Shown: positions 1 to 9,402 of the stretch, piece by piece
How the letters are laid out: every line of letters begins with the position of its first letter
How positions within the stretch are numbered: the first letter of the stretch is position 1
DNA from: Bacteriovoracaceae bacterium UBA6153
GTDB lineage: Bacteria > Bdellovibrionota > Bacteriovoracia > Bacteriovoracales > Bacteriovoracaceae
Direction: 5' to 3'
DNA: 64,000 bases
NCBI GenBank assembly: GCA_002428265.1
Contig: DIUR01000008.1
Span: 62,001 to 126,000, forward strand
Made by a program: the position numbers and the translations under genes
The notes under the pieces: model-generated
Told to the model about the DNA's origin: nothing
Seen by the model: the letters and a program-made list of their open reading frames with translations, nothing else
Databases searched by the model: none

Positions 1-3000
1 CAACTGTTCCTGAAGCTCCGGCATTCTTAGCTTGATTGGAAATAAATGAACTATTCAACTTACTTAAGTCTGTATCAAGCATTTTATTGTCTAACATTGA
101 GTTCATAGTAAGAAGTGTATCAAGTTCTTTATTAACTCGATCAATCTCAGCATTAATAAGATCTTTTTTTACAGCATCTGTCTGATTAATTGGTTTCTGA
201 GAAAATAGGATTAAGTTATTTTTATAATCCTTAAGGTACTGCTCATTTAGTTTACTAAATGTTGTTGCAACACCAGCTTGAGACGCTGATAGGTTACCTG
301 AAACTCTTACAGCAATATAATCAAGATAAGTTGAAAGTCCCAGTGTTGGATAACTTACTTCATCTGGACGAGATCTCTTTGGCCATAAGAAGTGGTAAGT
401 GTATGCATAGTTAGCAAACTCTTGAAGGTTTTCTTTTTCGCTTTCCAGAAGGACACCTTCCGAGATCGCAAATTTCTTAGCTGCTTCCTTAATGAGTCTT
501 ACTTTTTCAACATTTAAATAATAATTTTTTTCAAGCTCACTTCCAATGGCTGGAACGTAACTTCCTAAAACATTTTGATCAATAAATACTTCTGAAAGAT
601 AAGCTTCTGAAACGAACTCTCCGCCACCTTTTTTACCGCCACCACCAGTTGCGCCTGGATTTTTCATAACCATTGCATTCTTCGCTTTAAGGAAACCTTG
701 CTCAATTTTTTCAGCATAGTTTGGTTGATTGCTTAAAATTGCATTTCTATCAACTCCTACTGGTATCCAAGGATCAACGATATAAGCTGGCTCATTACCA
801 TCATTGATAACAACAAAGCTCTTAATACATGCATTTGAAGAAGCATGAATGTTACAAACATCGTTATATGGTTGAACAAGTGTACGCGTGTACTCCATAC
901 ATGTTTCTTTTTTACCACAACTGTAACTTCTTGGAGCTACTGTGTAGTCGCTAATTTGAGGACTTTGTGTAATCCATGCTCCTTTAAGAGTTGCAATCAT
1001 CCAAAGACCACCGGCACCAGTTACTGCTGAAGCAGTAATAATACCTGCAGCTCCCCATGCAGAAAGAATTGATGTCGTAGCAAATCCGCCCATGATAGCG
1101 ATAATTCCTGCTGCCAACAGCGCACCAACGATCGCTCCCAAACTTGCAATATTTCCACTCGGATTTTTAATGTTGAATTTAAATAGATCATAGTTTCTAG
1201 TTTTAGCAGAAGACCACTTTGCTTCTGAGTTTACCCAATTAGAAATTTTTCCTAACTCTGTCATCGAAGCAGTGTTATCCGTTGTTAATTCAGCATAAAA
1301 CTCTTTTAATTTTTTCGACCAGTCTGTAAGAAGACGTTTTGCTTTTAACCCCGAAGCATCTCCTTCTAATTCATCAAAACTGGTAGTTGGATCATTGTAC
1401 TTAGCTAGCTCTTCCGCACAGCTGTTTTCAAAGAATTTTTTCTTCTCTGCATTTGTAATATTTTTGTATCCCTGAACATCAAGACACATACAAGTAAGTT
1501 TTCTGTCTGCTTCAGCGAGTTTAGCATTGAACTCTTTTCTCTTTACTCTATGAGCTAGTCCAACGACTTTAAGTCTATTATAAAGAGAGACATCACTTCC
1601 ATTAAAGCCCCCTTGAATTTCACTTATTCCAGCAACGCCAACATCGTTAAAACTCGCAGTTTGACCACCCGTCCAGAAGTCACTTTCTGAATCCCCTGTA
1701 ATAACAAAGTCAAACCCTAACATTGCCATTTCTAGATCAAGGTTACCGTCAGTCTTCATTGAATTATAAAAGTCATCTCTAAATTCAATATCACATGTTT
1801 GAAAATTAGATTTTTTATTAAATGAGATAACTGCATTTTTCTCACTCATATTAAGTGATTTTTTAGATGTCGTAGAAGTTGGTACGAAAGCAGAGTATTT
1901 TTCTTTATCGGCCATAACTCCGCCGGCAAGGGTTTGCCCGTCGTTTTTTGCACCTTTATTTAAAAACTCTTGTTCATCTTCAAGCTCTTCAGCTTCAGTT
2001 TTTGCTTCGTCAGAACTTTTTTCTGTTTTAGTGGCTGAAACTTTTTCATCTGCAAGGAACTCATAATCGTCTGCTTGAAGCTTGCTTCCTGTAAGCGCAG
2101 CATACTCGTTACTCGCTAAAAATTCAGCAACAGTTCCATATTTTATTCCAGTTGCTCCAGTTACAGAAGGAGGAACGGCTGCTGCACTCTCAGTCTCAGG
2201 AGTACCACGGTCATAAGTAATCTTCCCCAGACCTTCAACAGTAACACTTACCGCGTTGCCTGCTCCGTAACCAAGTTTCGCATTATCGGCCAACATTTTA
2301 TCAATGTTAGTTTTAGTTGCAGCATTGCTTGCTTTAGTTGTTTGAAGTGGATCAACCCCGTACTTCATAATAATTTCTTTTCTTAAAGCAGGGTATTTTT
2401 GTGCAACCTTAATAAGGTTAGTTTTTTCAGTTAACTCAGCTGTCCCTACTCCATTAGAATCTTTATAGGTAAGAGTATCGCCTAAACCAATGGTAAGAGT
2501 TCCTGAACCAAAAGTTATTTTTGTTCCTGGAGTTCCAGCAGAGTTATTAAGCATTTTATCAAAATCGGCCTGAATTTTTGTGATCTCTCCCGCATCAGCA
2601 GTTGAAATAAAAAGACTTGCAACGATCCCAATGAATGTTTTCATTGGTGAATACTTCACCTGCGGAATAACTGAAGGTGGAACATCAGGGATACACATAC
2701 CTTGATCATTCATATAAAGTCCTTCGCAGCATTTCTGCCCTCTTTGTGGTCTATTTCCATTCCCAACACAGTCTTTACAAATATTATTTTCTCTACAAAC
2801 TCCATTTCCACATAAATTTGAACAACAGTCTGAGTTTGTTTTACATACAGATTCAATTGGATTGCATTCTCCAATTCCCGAAGTGTTTGAACTAAATGGA
2901 AGACAAGCTCCCTGTCCGCAAACTGGGTTATTTAAACAAGACTGGCCAAGAGCAAGTGGTCTGAAACAAAGATAAACTTCTTCACAAACTTTTTTCTTAC

Positions 3001-3514
3001 TTCCAGCTGTTTCTTCAACACATTCACCTGAAACACATTGGCTGTTTTCATCACAAACAGCTCCGGCCTTTTTAAGGTTCCCCATCGCTTTTTGAACTGG
3101 GTGTGGAGCACATTTCAATCCATCTGCACAACTCCAGTTATTACAGATGCCACCTTCTGCTACTTTTGGTAGAGGGCGTTTATTAATTTCATCTAATTCT
3201 CTTTGAACAAAATTATAGAATGCTTGTTCTGCAGCGGCAGGCGAGATATTCGATCTTGAAAATGCTTCATATCTTTGTTTAATGACAATCATTTCATCGC
3301 GGGTGAATTTTTCCTGCTTTAATGACTCTTCAAGTTCAGCATAAAAACCAGGCTTGATGATCTGAAGATCCACTCGTCCTTTATTTTCAACCTTGTGTTC
3401 AGCAATTCCTATTTTTACATCTTCAAGAAATCTTTTCTTGTCAGCTTCTGAAAATCTATCTTTTGCAAAAGATAGGTTCATCATTAGAGTAATTAAAATT
3501 AGGCTTTTCAGCAT
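1..3514 (-). CDS. Large Cys-rich exported protein, 3' end beyond window
   Basis: The frame is open from the ATG at 3514 to the left edge, at least 1171 residues, so the C-terminus is missing. An AGG-type ribosome site (GAGG) lies 7 nt before the ATG. Residues 1-17 form a signal peptide ending SFA. Residues about 122-285 carry roughly 20 cysteines in short CxxxxC and CC spacings, suggesting disulfide-rich extracellular modules. A second signal-like stretch (MKTFIGIVASLFISTADAG) begins at residue 291. Residues about 440-520 are polar and acidic, and two glycine/alanine-rich hydrophobic segments lie near residues 787-840. I do not recognise the family. Export to periplasm, surface or medium is inferred; the hydrophobic pair could anchor or insert it in a membrane. 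Confidence 0.8.
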   Translation of the reverse strand, partial: MLKSLILITLMMNLSFAKDRFSEADKKRFLEDVKIGIAEHKVENKGRVDLQIIKPGFYAELEESLKQEKFTRDEMIVIKQRYEAFSRSNISPAAAEQAFYNFVQRELDEINKRPLPKVAEGGICNNWSCADGLKCAPHPVQKAMGNLKKAGAVCDENSQCVSGECVEETAGSKKKVCEEVYLCFRPLALGQSCLNNPVCGQGACLPFSSNTSGIGECNPIESVCKTNSDCCSNLCGNGVCRENNICKDCVGNGNRPQRGQKCCEGLYMNDQGMCIPDVPPSVIPQVKYSPMKTFIGIVASLFISTADAGEITKIQADFDKMLNNSAGTPGTKITFGSGTLTIGLGDTLTYKDSNGVGTAELTEKTNLIKVAQKYPALRKEIIMKYGVDPLQTTKASNAATKTNIDKMLADNAKLGYGAGNAVSVTVEGLGKITYDRGTPETESAAAVPPSVTGATGIKYGTVAEFLASNEYAALTGSKLQADDYEFLADEKVSATKTEKSSDEAKTEAEELEDEQEFLNKGAKNDGQTLAGGVMADKEKYSAFVPTSTTSKKSLNMSEKNAVISFNKKSNFQTCDIEFRDDFYNSMKTDGNLDLEMAMLGFDFVITGDSESDFWTGGQTASFNDVGVAGISEIQGGFNGSDVSLYNRLKVVGLAHRVKRKEFNAKLAEADRKLTCMCLDVQGYKNITNAEKKKFFENSCAEELAKYNDPTTSFDELEGDASGLKAKRLLTDWSKKLKEFYAELTTDNTASMTELGKISNWVNSEAKWSSAKTRNYDLFKFNIKNPSGNIASLGAIVGALLAAGIIAIMGGFATTSILSAWGAAGIITASAVTGAGGLWMIATLKGAWITQSPQISDYTVAPRSYSCGKKETCMEYTRTLVQPYNDVCNIHASSNACIKSFVVINDGNEPAYIVDPWIPVGVDRNAILSNQPNYAEKIEQGFLKAKNAMVMKNPGATGGGGKKGGGEFVSEAYLSEVFIDQNVLGSYVPAIGSELEKNYYLNVEKVRLIKEAAKKFAISEGVLLESEKENLQEFANYAYTYHFLWPKRSRPDEVSYPTLGLSTYLDYIAVRVSGNLSASQAGVATTFSKLNEQYLKDYKNNLILFSQKPINQTDAVKKDLINAEIDRVNKELDTLLTMNSMLDNKMLDTDLSKLNSSFISNQAKNAGASGTV

Positions 3515-3544
3515 ACGTACCTCGTGATCAATATTTATAATTAC

Positions 3545-3573
3545 ATTTTAAGGGCTTATAAGATTGAGGTAAA
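3545..3573 (-). promoter_or_regulatory. Sigma-70-like promoter for the Cys-rich gene
   Basis: Read on the minus strand: TTTACC, 17-nt spacer, TAAAAT. The -10 matches the consensus at 5 of 6 positions and the -35 at 4 of 6. It lies about 30 nt before the ATG at 3514. The rest of 3515-3694 holds only a short TCCGATCGGA palindrome near 3630 and no gene. Confidence 0.45.
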
Positions 3574-3694
3574 CAACATCCATGTTTTGCCTGTCTAAGG
3601 CGTTGAAAGACAAAGAGTCCGATCGGATTCGACTGTTTTTTAGGCGACTAATATAGTTGGCGTATCACCGATAACTGGTATTTTGAGAGGGGGG

Positions 3695-5407
3695 CTACTT
3701 TTTAAGCCCTGCTATCCCTGATGAAAAGAGTAGGATTCCAGTACTCCACAGAATCCAGCTCAGCGTGGGGATCTGTCTCCAGGTCGTAATATCCTGATGG
3801 ATAATAAAGATACCTGAAAAGATCATCACAGAAGCGACTAAAGCAAATCCAAGAAACGCAATCGCTCCAGTTACTGCACTTAATTCCTTTTCATATCCAG
3901 TATTTTTAACTTCAATGGCATAACCTTTTTTTGCAAAGTCTCTCAGGAACCATTTTATGTGACGAGGTAGTACTCTCATAGTAGAAGTCAGGTCTCTTGC
4001 CGCCCAAGCAGCTTCTTCCATCAACTCTTCTTTACTGAAAGTACTTTCTATAATTTCTTCAATATCATCTTCAAGGATTCCAAAGATATTTAAATCAATT
4101 CCAAGCTGCTTACCTACACCGTCCAGAGTGATGAGTGCTCTGAAAATAATGTACCACTCTCTTGGAAGAAAGATTTGGTGCTTCTTTAAAGTTCCAAGCA
4201 CAACGGCTAAAAGATCTGAAAAATTTGTCTGTTTAACAGAAAGACCTACGAATGGACTTAGTGCCTCTCGGACATCTCTAATAAGTGCATCTGTATCTGG
4301 GATCGTGTCGTATTCTGCCACATCTAAAAATTCATAGACCAGGTTTTCATAATTGTAAGACAAGATGGCATAGACAATAGCTATGAAGTGATGGCGCCCG
4401 CTCTTACTCAAGCTTCCCATTAATCCAAAATCAATTAATCCAATTTTTCCATCGTCTAGATAAAAGAAATTTCCACCATGAAGATCTGCGTGAAAGAATC
4501 CATCTTTTAGAAATGTTTTTAGAAAAAGTCTTACTCCATATTCCATCTTAGGAATAATTTCTGCTTTTCTGGCCAGGATGGCTTCATTGTTACTAAAAGG
4601 AATACCTTTTAGCTCTTCAATAACCAATACTCCTTCTGAAGAATACTCTTTGAAAACTCTTGGGATATAATAAATATTATCAACATCATGCTTTTCAATA
4701 TTCTTTCTTAATCTTTCACAATTAAGTGCTTCAACGTGAAAATTTAATTCTCTGTGAAGTGTTAATGCAAAATCATTAACGACTCTTGAAATGCCAAGAT
4801 ATTTAAGTTCCTTACTGACTCTCTCTGCTTGATTGGCAAGAAACATTAAAATTGAAAAATCAGTTTCAATCTCTTTTTCAATTCCAGGTCTTCTTACTTT
4901 GACAACAACAGGCGTCCCATCGTGGAGTACGGCCCTGAAAACAACGCCGATAGAAGCTGTACCTATGGCCTCTTTTTGAAAATAGCTAAAAGTGTCTTCA
5001 ACACTTTTTCCCATAGCTGATTCGATGACGGATCTTACTTCTTCAAACTCAACTGGCTTAACTTTATCACGCAGCATTCTCATCTCTTCAATAAATGAAA
5101 AGTGGAATAGATCTTCTCTAGAGCTAAGTAGCTGTCCAAATTTAATAAAGGCCGGGCCAAGCTCTTCAAAGCATTTTCTCAACCTGAAACCCAAGACCTG
5201 GTTCCAATCTTTTTCTGATTTATTTGCAAGTTCTTCAGTGATCTTCTTTTTTGATTTAGGCAGAACAAAATTTGGTATTTTATTAGTAGTATTGTTTGTA
5301 ATAAACTCATCAAATCCATGGCGGGCGAAAACCATCACAATTTCTTGTAAACGGCCGACGTTTCTGATTGTTTTTGAAAGTCCAATACCTGCTTTAATCA
5401 AATCCAT
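3695..5407 (-). CDS. UbiB/AarF (ABC1) family atypical kinase
   Basis: A 570-residue protein of the UbiB/AarF/ADCK family, atypical protein-kinase-like ATPases linked to ubiquinone synthesis and lipid handling. Visible marks are the family KxGQ motif as KFGQ (residues 89-92), the Ala/Gly-rich nucleotide loop AIGTASIGVV (147-156), Lys170, the catalytic HADLHGGN (306-313) and the metal-binding DFG (326-328). Two hydrophobic segments at the C-terminus (about 510-565) suggest membrane anchoring, as in UbiB. AAAAGG precedes the ATG by 7 nt. It is divergent from the small exported gene at 5471 and stands alone. Ubiquinone biosynthesis is the usual role, but no ubi genes are nearby, so the symbol is withheld. 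Confidence 0.85.
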   Translation of the reverse strand: MDLIKAGIGLSKTIRNVGRLQEIVMVFARHGFDEFITNNTTNKIPNFVLPKSKKKITEELANKSEKDWNQVLGFRLRKCFEELGPAFIKFGQLLSSREDLFHFSFIEEMRMLRDKVKPVEFEEVRSVIESAMGKSVEDTFSYFQKEAIGTASIGVVFRAVLHDGTPVVVKVRRPGIEKEIETDFSILMFLANQAERVSKELKYLGISRVVNDFALTLHRELNFHVEALNCERLRKNIEKHDVDNIYYIPRVFKEYSSEGVLVIEELKGIPFSNNEAILARKAEIIPKMEYGVRLFLKTFLKDGFFHADLHGGNFFYLDDGKIGLIDFGLMGSLSKSGRHHFIAIVYAILSYNYENLVYEFLDVAEYDTIPDTDALIRDVREALSPFVGLSVKQTNFSDLLAVVLGTLKKHQIFLPREWYIIFRALITLDGVGKQLGIDLNIFGILEDDIEEIIESTFSKEELMEEAAWAARDLTSTMRVLPRHIKWFLRDFAKKGYAIEVKNTGYEKELSAVTGAIAFLGFALVASVMIFSGIFIIHQDITTWRQIPTLSWILWSTGILLFSSGIAGLKK

Positions 5408-5470
5408 GAAAAAACCTTTTGAATGGGATGTGCCTATATTATAATCAGAAAAATAACATTTGAGGTGATT

Positions 5471-5977
5471 TTGCGCTTTTTTTTAGTTTTCCTATTCATT
5501 TTTAATATCTCGCAAGCTTTTGCAGCTGAAACCTGCAGTCGCATTGCTATTATTAATTATCAGGAAGTACTCATCGACTCAAACACTTCACAAAAAGGTG
5601 AAGGTCTTCGCTACCATCTGGAAAAAGATCCTGTCGCCAAGCAATACCTCGATACATATCAGAAGAACTCAAGCGTCACTTGGCCCTCTGCTGTTTTAGG
5701 AACGGCAGGAACAGGACTTCTTCTCTATGGGTTTTTTAACTCTGATTCTGAGAATAGAAGAATTTATATTATCTCAGGAACGGCCACTATTTTAGTTAAC
5801 TTCCTTGTAGCAAGAACACTTGAAGTCACAAATGAGTCGAACCTCAATAAAGCGATTGAAGAGTATAATAAACGTAATTTGCCAAAAATTTTCTTCAATC
5901 CTGAAGAAACACAGAGTCAGGGCATGATTGATTTCTCTAAAGTTAAACTAGGTCTTGTGCAGCAATGGACCTTCTAA
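5471..5977 (+). CDS. Small exported/membrane protein of unknown function
   Basis: Unrecognised protein. The longest frame opens with an ATG at 5423, but a TTG at 5471 is better. GAGG lies 5 nt upstream, a TATAAT at 5440-5445 would place the transcript start near 5452, and translation from TTG begins directly with a signal peptide (MRFFLVFLFIFNISQAFA). The mature part, about 150 residues, has one or two hydrophobic segments in its middle (around residues 75-110) separated by SDSENRR, so it is probably an inner-membrane protein. It is followed after 13 nt by the small zinc-ribbon-like gene at 5991 and then greA and recG, all on the plus strand. Function unknown. Confidence 0.6.
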   Translation: MRFFLVFLFIFNISQAFAAETCSRIAIINYQEVLIDSNTSQKGEGLRYHLEKDPVAKQYLDTYQKNSSVTWPSAVLGTAGTGLLLYGFFNSDSENRRIYIISGTATILVNFLVARTLEVTNESNLNKAIEEYNKRNLPKIFFNPEETQSQGMIDFSKVKLGLVQQWTF

Positions 5978-5990
5978 GATGGTTGAGTAA

Positions 5991-6281
5991 ATGAATAGTA
6001 TTACATGTTATCACTGTCATAAATCCATTCCCATTCTTGGGGCCTTTAAAGTTACAAGAACTGAGGAATGCCCCTATTGCTCTTGGAGCTTGCATTGTTG
6101 TAGAATGTGTACTTTCTTTGACCCAAAAGTATATAACGAATGCCGCGAATCAAACGCCGACAGAATAGTCGATAAAGAGAAGGCAAATTTTTGTGATTAC
6201 TTTAATCTTTCAGATGGTAAAAACACTGGCACATCTAAAGAAGACTTAATAGACGCTGCCGCCTCACTTTTTAAAAAATAG
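5991..6281 (+). CDS. Small Cys-rich, zinc-ribbon-like protein
   Basis: A 96-residue cytoplasmic-looking protein with CYHC near the N-terminus, CPYC about 20 residues later, then CCRMC and two more cysteines (YNEC, NFC). The paired CxxC knuckles suggest a zinc ribbon, perhaps two metal sites. No signal peptide or membrane segment. The ribosome site is weak (a TTGAG before ATG). It lies 10 nt upstream of greA, suggesting co-transcription with greA-recG. Family not recognised; zinc binding is inferred from the Cys spacing only. Confidence 0.6.
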   Translation: MNSITCYHCHKSIPILGAFKVTRTEECPYCSWSLHCCRMCTFFDPKVYNECRESNADRIVDKEKANFCDYFNLSDGKNTGTSKEDLIDAAASLFKK

Positions 6282-6291
6282 GACAATTAAA

Positions 6292-6768
6292 ATGGATGAA
6301 CTACCGATCACTTTAGCGGGTAAAACAAAACTCGAAGCGGAACTTAATCAACTTGTAAAAATTGAGCGCGAAGCTTTAAAAATTTCTATTTCAGAAGCTC
6401 GCGAGCTGGGTGATTTAAAAGAAAATGCTGAATACCATGCTGCTAAAGAAAAGCAAGGTATCGTTGAAGGAAGAATTGCTCAACTTCAAGGAATCTTAGC
6501 TCGTTCACGCGTGGTTGAAGTAAGTAAAATTAAAAGTACAAAGATTGTATTTGGCGCAACTGTTCAGGTTCTGGACGTGGCCCGTGACCAAAAAGTTACC
6601 TATAAAATTGTTGGCGAAGATGAATCTGATTCGAGAGAAAATAAGATTTCTTTCACTAGTCCTCTTGGCAAAGCAATGATTGGAAAAGAAGAAGGCGATA
6701 CTGTCATCGTAAAAGCTCCTAAGGGCGATGTTGAATACGAGATTGAATCATTTGAATTTGTCGACTGA
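6292..6768 (+). CDS. greA: Transcription elongation factor GreA
   Basis: 158 residues, the normal GreA length. GreA enters the RNA polymerase secondary channel and stimulates cleavage of backtracked RNA. The N-terminal coiled coil holds the family signature (ARELGDLKENAEYHAAKE, residues about 36-53) with the acidic tip residues. The C-terminal FKBP-like domain ends VEYEIESFEF. AGGA lies about 10 nt before the ATG. The 3' end overlaps the recG frame by 41 nt, so the two are probably translationally linked. Confidence 0.96.
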   Translation: MDELPITLAGKTKLEAELNQLVKIEREALKISISEARELGDLKENAEYHAAKEKQGIVEGRIAQLQGILARSRVVEVSKIKSTKIVFGATVQVLDVARDQKVTYKIVGEDESDSRENKISFTSPLGKAMIGKEEGDTVIVKAPKGDVEYEIESFEFVD

Positions 6769-8884
6769 TAAAAAAACATCAAAGAAAACTCTGTCATGGT
6801 CTTCAAGTCTTGAAGACCTGCTGGGTAAAGCTTCCAAAAAATCCTATGAAAAATTAATCGATGCCGGCGTCCGAGAAGTCTCTGACTTTCTTTGGGCATT
6901 TCCTTTAAGGGTGATTGAGCTTCCTCCTCTTCGCAGCTTTGATCATATTGAAGAAGGAAGAATTTTTATTGGTAGAGCTAAAATTCTAAATGTTCAAGCA
7001 AAGCCAAACTTTAGGATTAAAGGCCGTGGTAAGGCCATGCTCTACAACATCATGGTTCACGTGCAGGATCTTTTATCAGATAAAATTCTGACCTTAAAAT
7101 GGTTTAACTCTTACGGGTCTGTAACGAGTAAAATTTCTAAATGCACCTATATTGAGTTCATGGGAGAAGCTTCAGTCTTTAACGGGCAGTCGCAGTTTGC
7201 TAATCCTGATTTTTTCCCTCTAGAAACACCCGATGATCCCTCACCGTTTTCTACCGTCTCAAATGAATTAAAAATTCAGTACCCGACAATTAATACTGTT
7301 GCTGGCGTTCAAATAAAAAAATTCATTGATAAAATTCCCAAAGACCTTTGGGATAATATTCCTGAAACACTTCCTAAGGTGCTGGTTAAGAATAATAATT
7401 TTCTCTCGTTAGGTGATGCTTTCAAAGTAATGCACGCTAAAATCAAGCCGACTCCAGAACTTGAAGCCGCTGCTGAAAAGAGATTAATTTATGAAGAATT
7501 TTTTGAAGACCAGTTAAAAATTCATTTAAGAAGAAAGTATTTTAAAAAGCCTAAAGCTAAAAAATATGAAGTCTCTGATGCCATTTATAAAAACTTCGCA
7601 GGCCTTTATCCCTATGAACTAACAGATGATCAGCAAAAAACACTTGTTGATATCCGCCGCGACCTTATTAGTGAGCATCCAATGATGAGACTGGTTCAAG
7701 GTGATGTTGGGTGCGGCAAAACAACAGTTGCCATGATAGCTGCTATGATCGTTATTGAAAATGGCGGGCAGACGGCCTTAATGTGTCCGACAGAAGCACT
7801 GGCCATGCAACACTACTCAAGTGCACTTGAACTCTTTGGCAATGACACTGTTAAATTCAAACTCATTTTGGGATCAACTCCTGCTAAAGAGAAAAAACTT
7901 ATCCAAGCAGATCTTCTAAGTGGTGAAATCGATTTTATCATTGGAACACATGCTTTAATCCAAGAGACTATTCAGTTTAAAGAACTAGCTTTGGCCATCA
8001 TAGATGAGCAGCATAAATTTGGTGTTGATCAACGTATTAAACTTACCAGTAAAGGTCAGGGAACTCACTGCCTGATTATGTCGGCGACCCCCATCCCCCG
8101 CTCATTGAGTCTTACTCAATACGGAGACCTGGATATTTCTTCAATCAAAACTATGCCTAGTGGAAGAAAAGGTCATAAGACGAGAATTGTCACAGAGGAA
8201 ACTTACCCTCAGTTTTTGAATTTTATAAATACGAGACTTCATCTAGATGAGCAGATCTATGTTGTCGTCCCAGCGATTAATGAAAGTGCTGAGCAAGAAT
8301 TTCATAATTTAATCGATACGCTTGAGCGCTTTAAAAAATACTTTCCTAAGCACGTAGTGGAAGGTCTACACGGGCAAATGAAGGCCGATGAAAAAGCGGA
8401 CATTTTTAAAAAATTTAAAGCTCATGAAATTGATGTACTAGTTTCAACAAGTGTTATTGAAGTCGGTATCAACGTTTTAAATGCTACCGTTATGGCCATT
8501 ATTAACCCTGAAAGATTTGGTTTAAGCTCTCTTCACCAATTAAGAGGAAGGGTCGGCCGTGGTGACAAGCCAGGATTTTGCTTTCTGGTAAATGATAAAA
8601 AGATCTCTGCTTTAAGTATGGAGCGACTAAAAGTTATTGAGAACAATACGGATGGATTCAAGATCGCAGAAGAAGATTTAAAACTTCGTGGTGAAGGTGA
8701 TCTTTTTGGAACTGATCAATCAGGAAGTCTCGCCCAAAAGCGCCTTGCCAACATTGTTCTTCATGCCGACATACTTTATCAGGCACGCGAAGATGCTTTC
8801 TCTCTTATAAAGGCCCAGGACCCAGACATCATGAAGCTCTTAGAAAAATTCTCACAAGACTCCCACATTTTCACTACAGTCTAG
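6728..8884 (+). CDS. recG: ATP-dependent DNA helicase RecG
   Basis: A 718-residue SF2 helicase that remodels stalled forks and Holliday junctions. An N-terminal wedge/OB region is followed by the helicase core: Walker A GDVGCGKT (near residue 325), the motif II box as DEQHKFG, motif III SATPIPRSL, motif V STSVIEVGINV, and the motif VI region LRGRVGRG. Motif II is DEQH, the usual RecG form. The exact start is unclear: the ATG at 6728 sits only 2 nt after AAGGG, while a TTG at 6731 has better spacing and further TTG codons follow. All would overlap greA or abut its stop. Confidence 0.95.
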   Translation: MLNTRLNHLNLSTDKKTSKKTLSWSSSLEDLLGKASKKSYEKLIDAGVREVSDFLWAFPLRVIELPPLRSFDHIEEGRIFIGRAKILNVQAKPNFRIKGRGKAMLYNIMVHVQDLLSDKILTLKWFNSYGSVTSKISKCTYIEFMGEASVFNGQSQFANPDFFPLETPDDPSPFSTVSNELKIQYPTINTVAGVQIKKFIDKIPKDLWDNIPETLPKVLVKNNNFLSLGDAFKVMHAKIKPTPELEAAAEKRLIYEEFFEDQLKIHLRRKYFKKPKAKKYEVSDAIYKNFAGLYPYELTDDQQKTLVDIRRDLISEHPMMRLVQGDVGCGKTTVAMIAAMIVIENGGQTALMCPTEALAMQHYSSALELFGNDTVKFKLILGSTPAKEKKLIQADLLSGEIDFIIGTHALIQETIQFKELALAIIDEQHKFGVDQRIKLTSKGQGTHCLIMSATPIPRSLSLTQYGDLDISSIKTMPSGRKGHKTRIVTEETYPQFLNFINTRLHLDEQIYVVVPAINESAEQEFHNLIDTLERFKKYFPKHVVEGLHGQMKADEKADIFKKFKAHEIDVLVSTSVIEVGINVLNATVMAIINPERFGLSSLHQLRGRVGRGDKPGFCFLVNDKKISALSMERLKVIENNTDGFKIAEEDLKLRGEGDLFGTDQSGSLAQKRLANIVLHADILYQAREDAFSLIKAQDPDIMKLLEKFSQDSHIFTTV

Positions 8885-8961
8885 CCATTGTTGACCAAAT
8901 CCGAACGACAATACTTATTTTTCCCGATGAATTTCATCCAGGCCTTGATATACTGTAAAGC

Positions 8962-9402
8962 ATGATTCACCTTGAAATATTATCTTCCAGCGACTCACTT
9001 GCTTTAGGACTCTACGAGTTTGAGTACGACTATGTCCTTATGGGACGATCTAAAAAAAATGATCTTATTTTCAAAGATAGAGAATTACCTCTTCGTTATA
9101 TCACTCTTGAGATTGTAGAAGACAGGACAGGCATCCACCTGATGGTGAGAAATTTGATTCGCATTCCTTATTTTTTTGTAAACGGAAAAAAGATTAGCGG
9201 CTCTCTGAAATTGCGCAATAATGATGTCATCGCTTTTGGTGAAAATAAAATAAAAGTTGTGAACTTTAAAAAGACCAAAGTGGATGAAGACCTAGGGCCC
9301 GCTTATGCAAAATTTGCCACCGAAGCTTCTGAACTTCGTTTCGCTCTGGATTTCATAGAAGAAGTTCTTATCGAATCTGAAGAAAAAGGCGGATATGTTT
9401 AA
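8962..9402 (+). CDS. FHA-domain protein
   Basis: A 146-residue single-domain protein with a forkhead-associated fold pattern: MGRSKKNDLIF (residues 27-37), a central beta region, and VNGKKI then NDVIAFGENKIKV. FHA domains bind phosphothreonine peptides. The Gly-Arg-Ser and Asn positions are present, but the usual SxxH turn reads ELPLRYITL, so phosphopeptide binding may be altered. The start has only a weak ribosome site. The last 8 nt overlap the hydrolase gene at 9395, suggesting coupling. Confidence 0.7.
   Translation: MIHLEILSSSDSLALGLYEFEYDYVLMGRSKKNDLIFKDRELPLRYITLEIVEDRTGIHLMVRNLIRIPYFFVNGKKISGSLKLRNNDVIAFGENKIKVVNFKKTKVDEDLGPAYAKFATEASELRFALDFIEEVLIESEEKGGYV

Noticed and set aside
845..2895. 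Short plus-strand frames at the left end
   Set aside because: They lie opposite the long minus-strand Cys-rich frame, which is open to the edge and carries a signal peptide and ribosome site.
3624..3660. Possible plus-strand terminator (GAGTCC/GGATTC stem then TTTTTT)
   Set aside because: No plus-strand gene lies upstream and the stem is short with a wobble pair; likely chance.
4992..5444. 150-codon plus-strand frame
   Set aside because: Entirely antisense to the UbiB-family gene, with no plausible ribosome site or composition.
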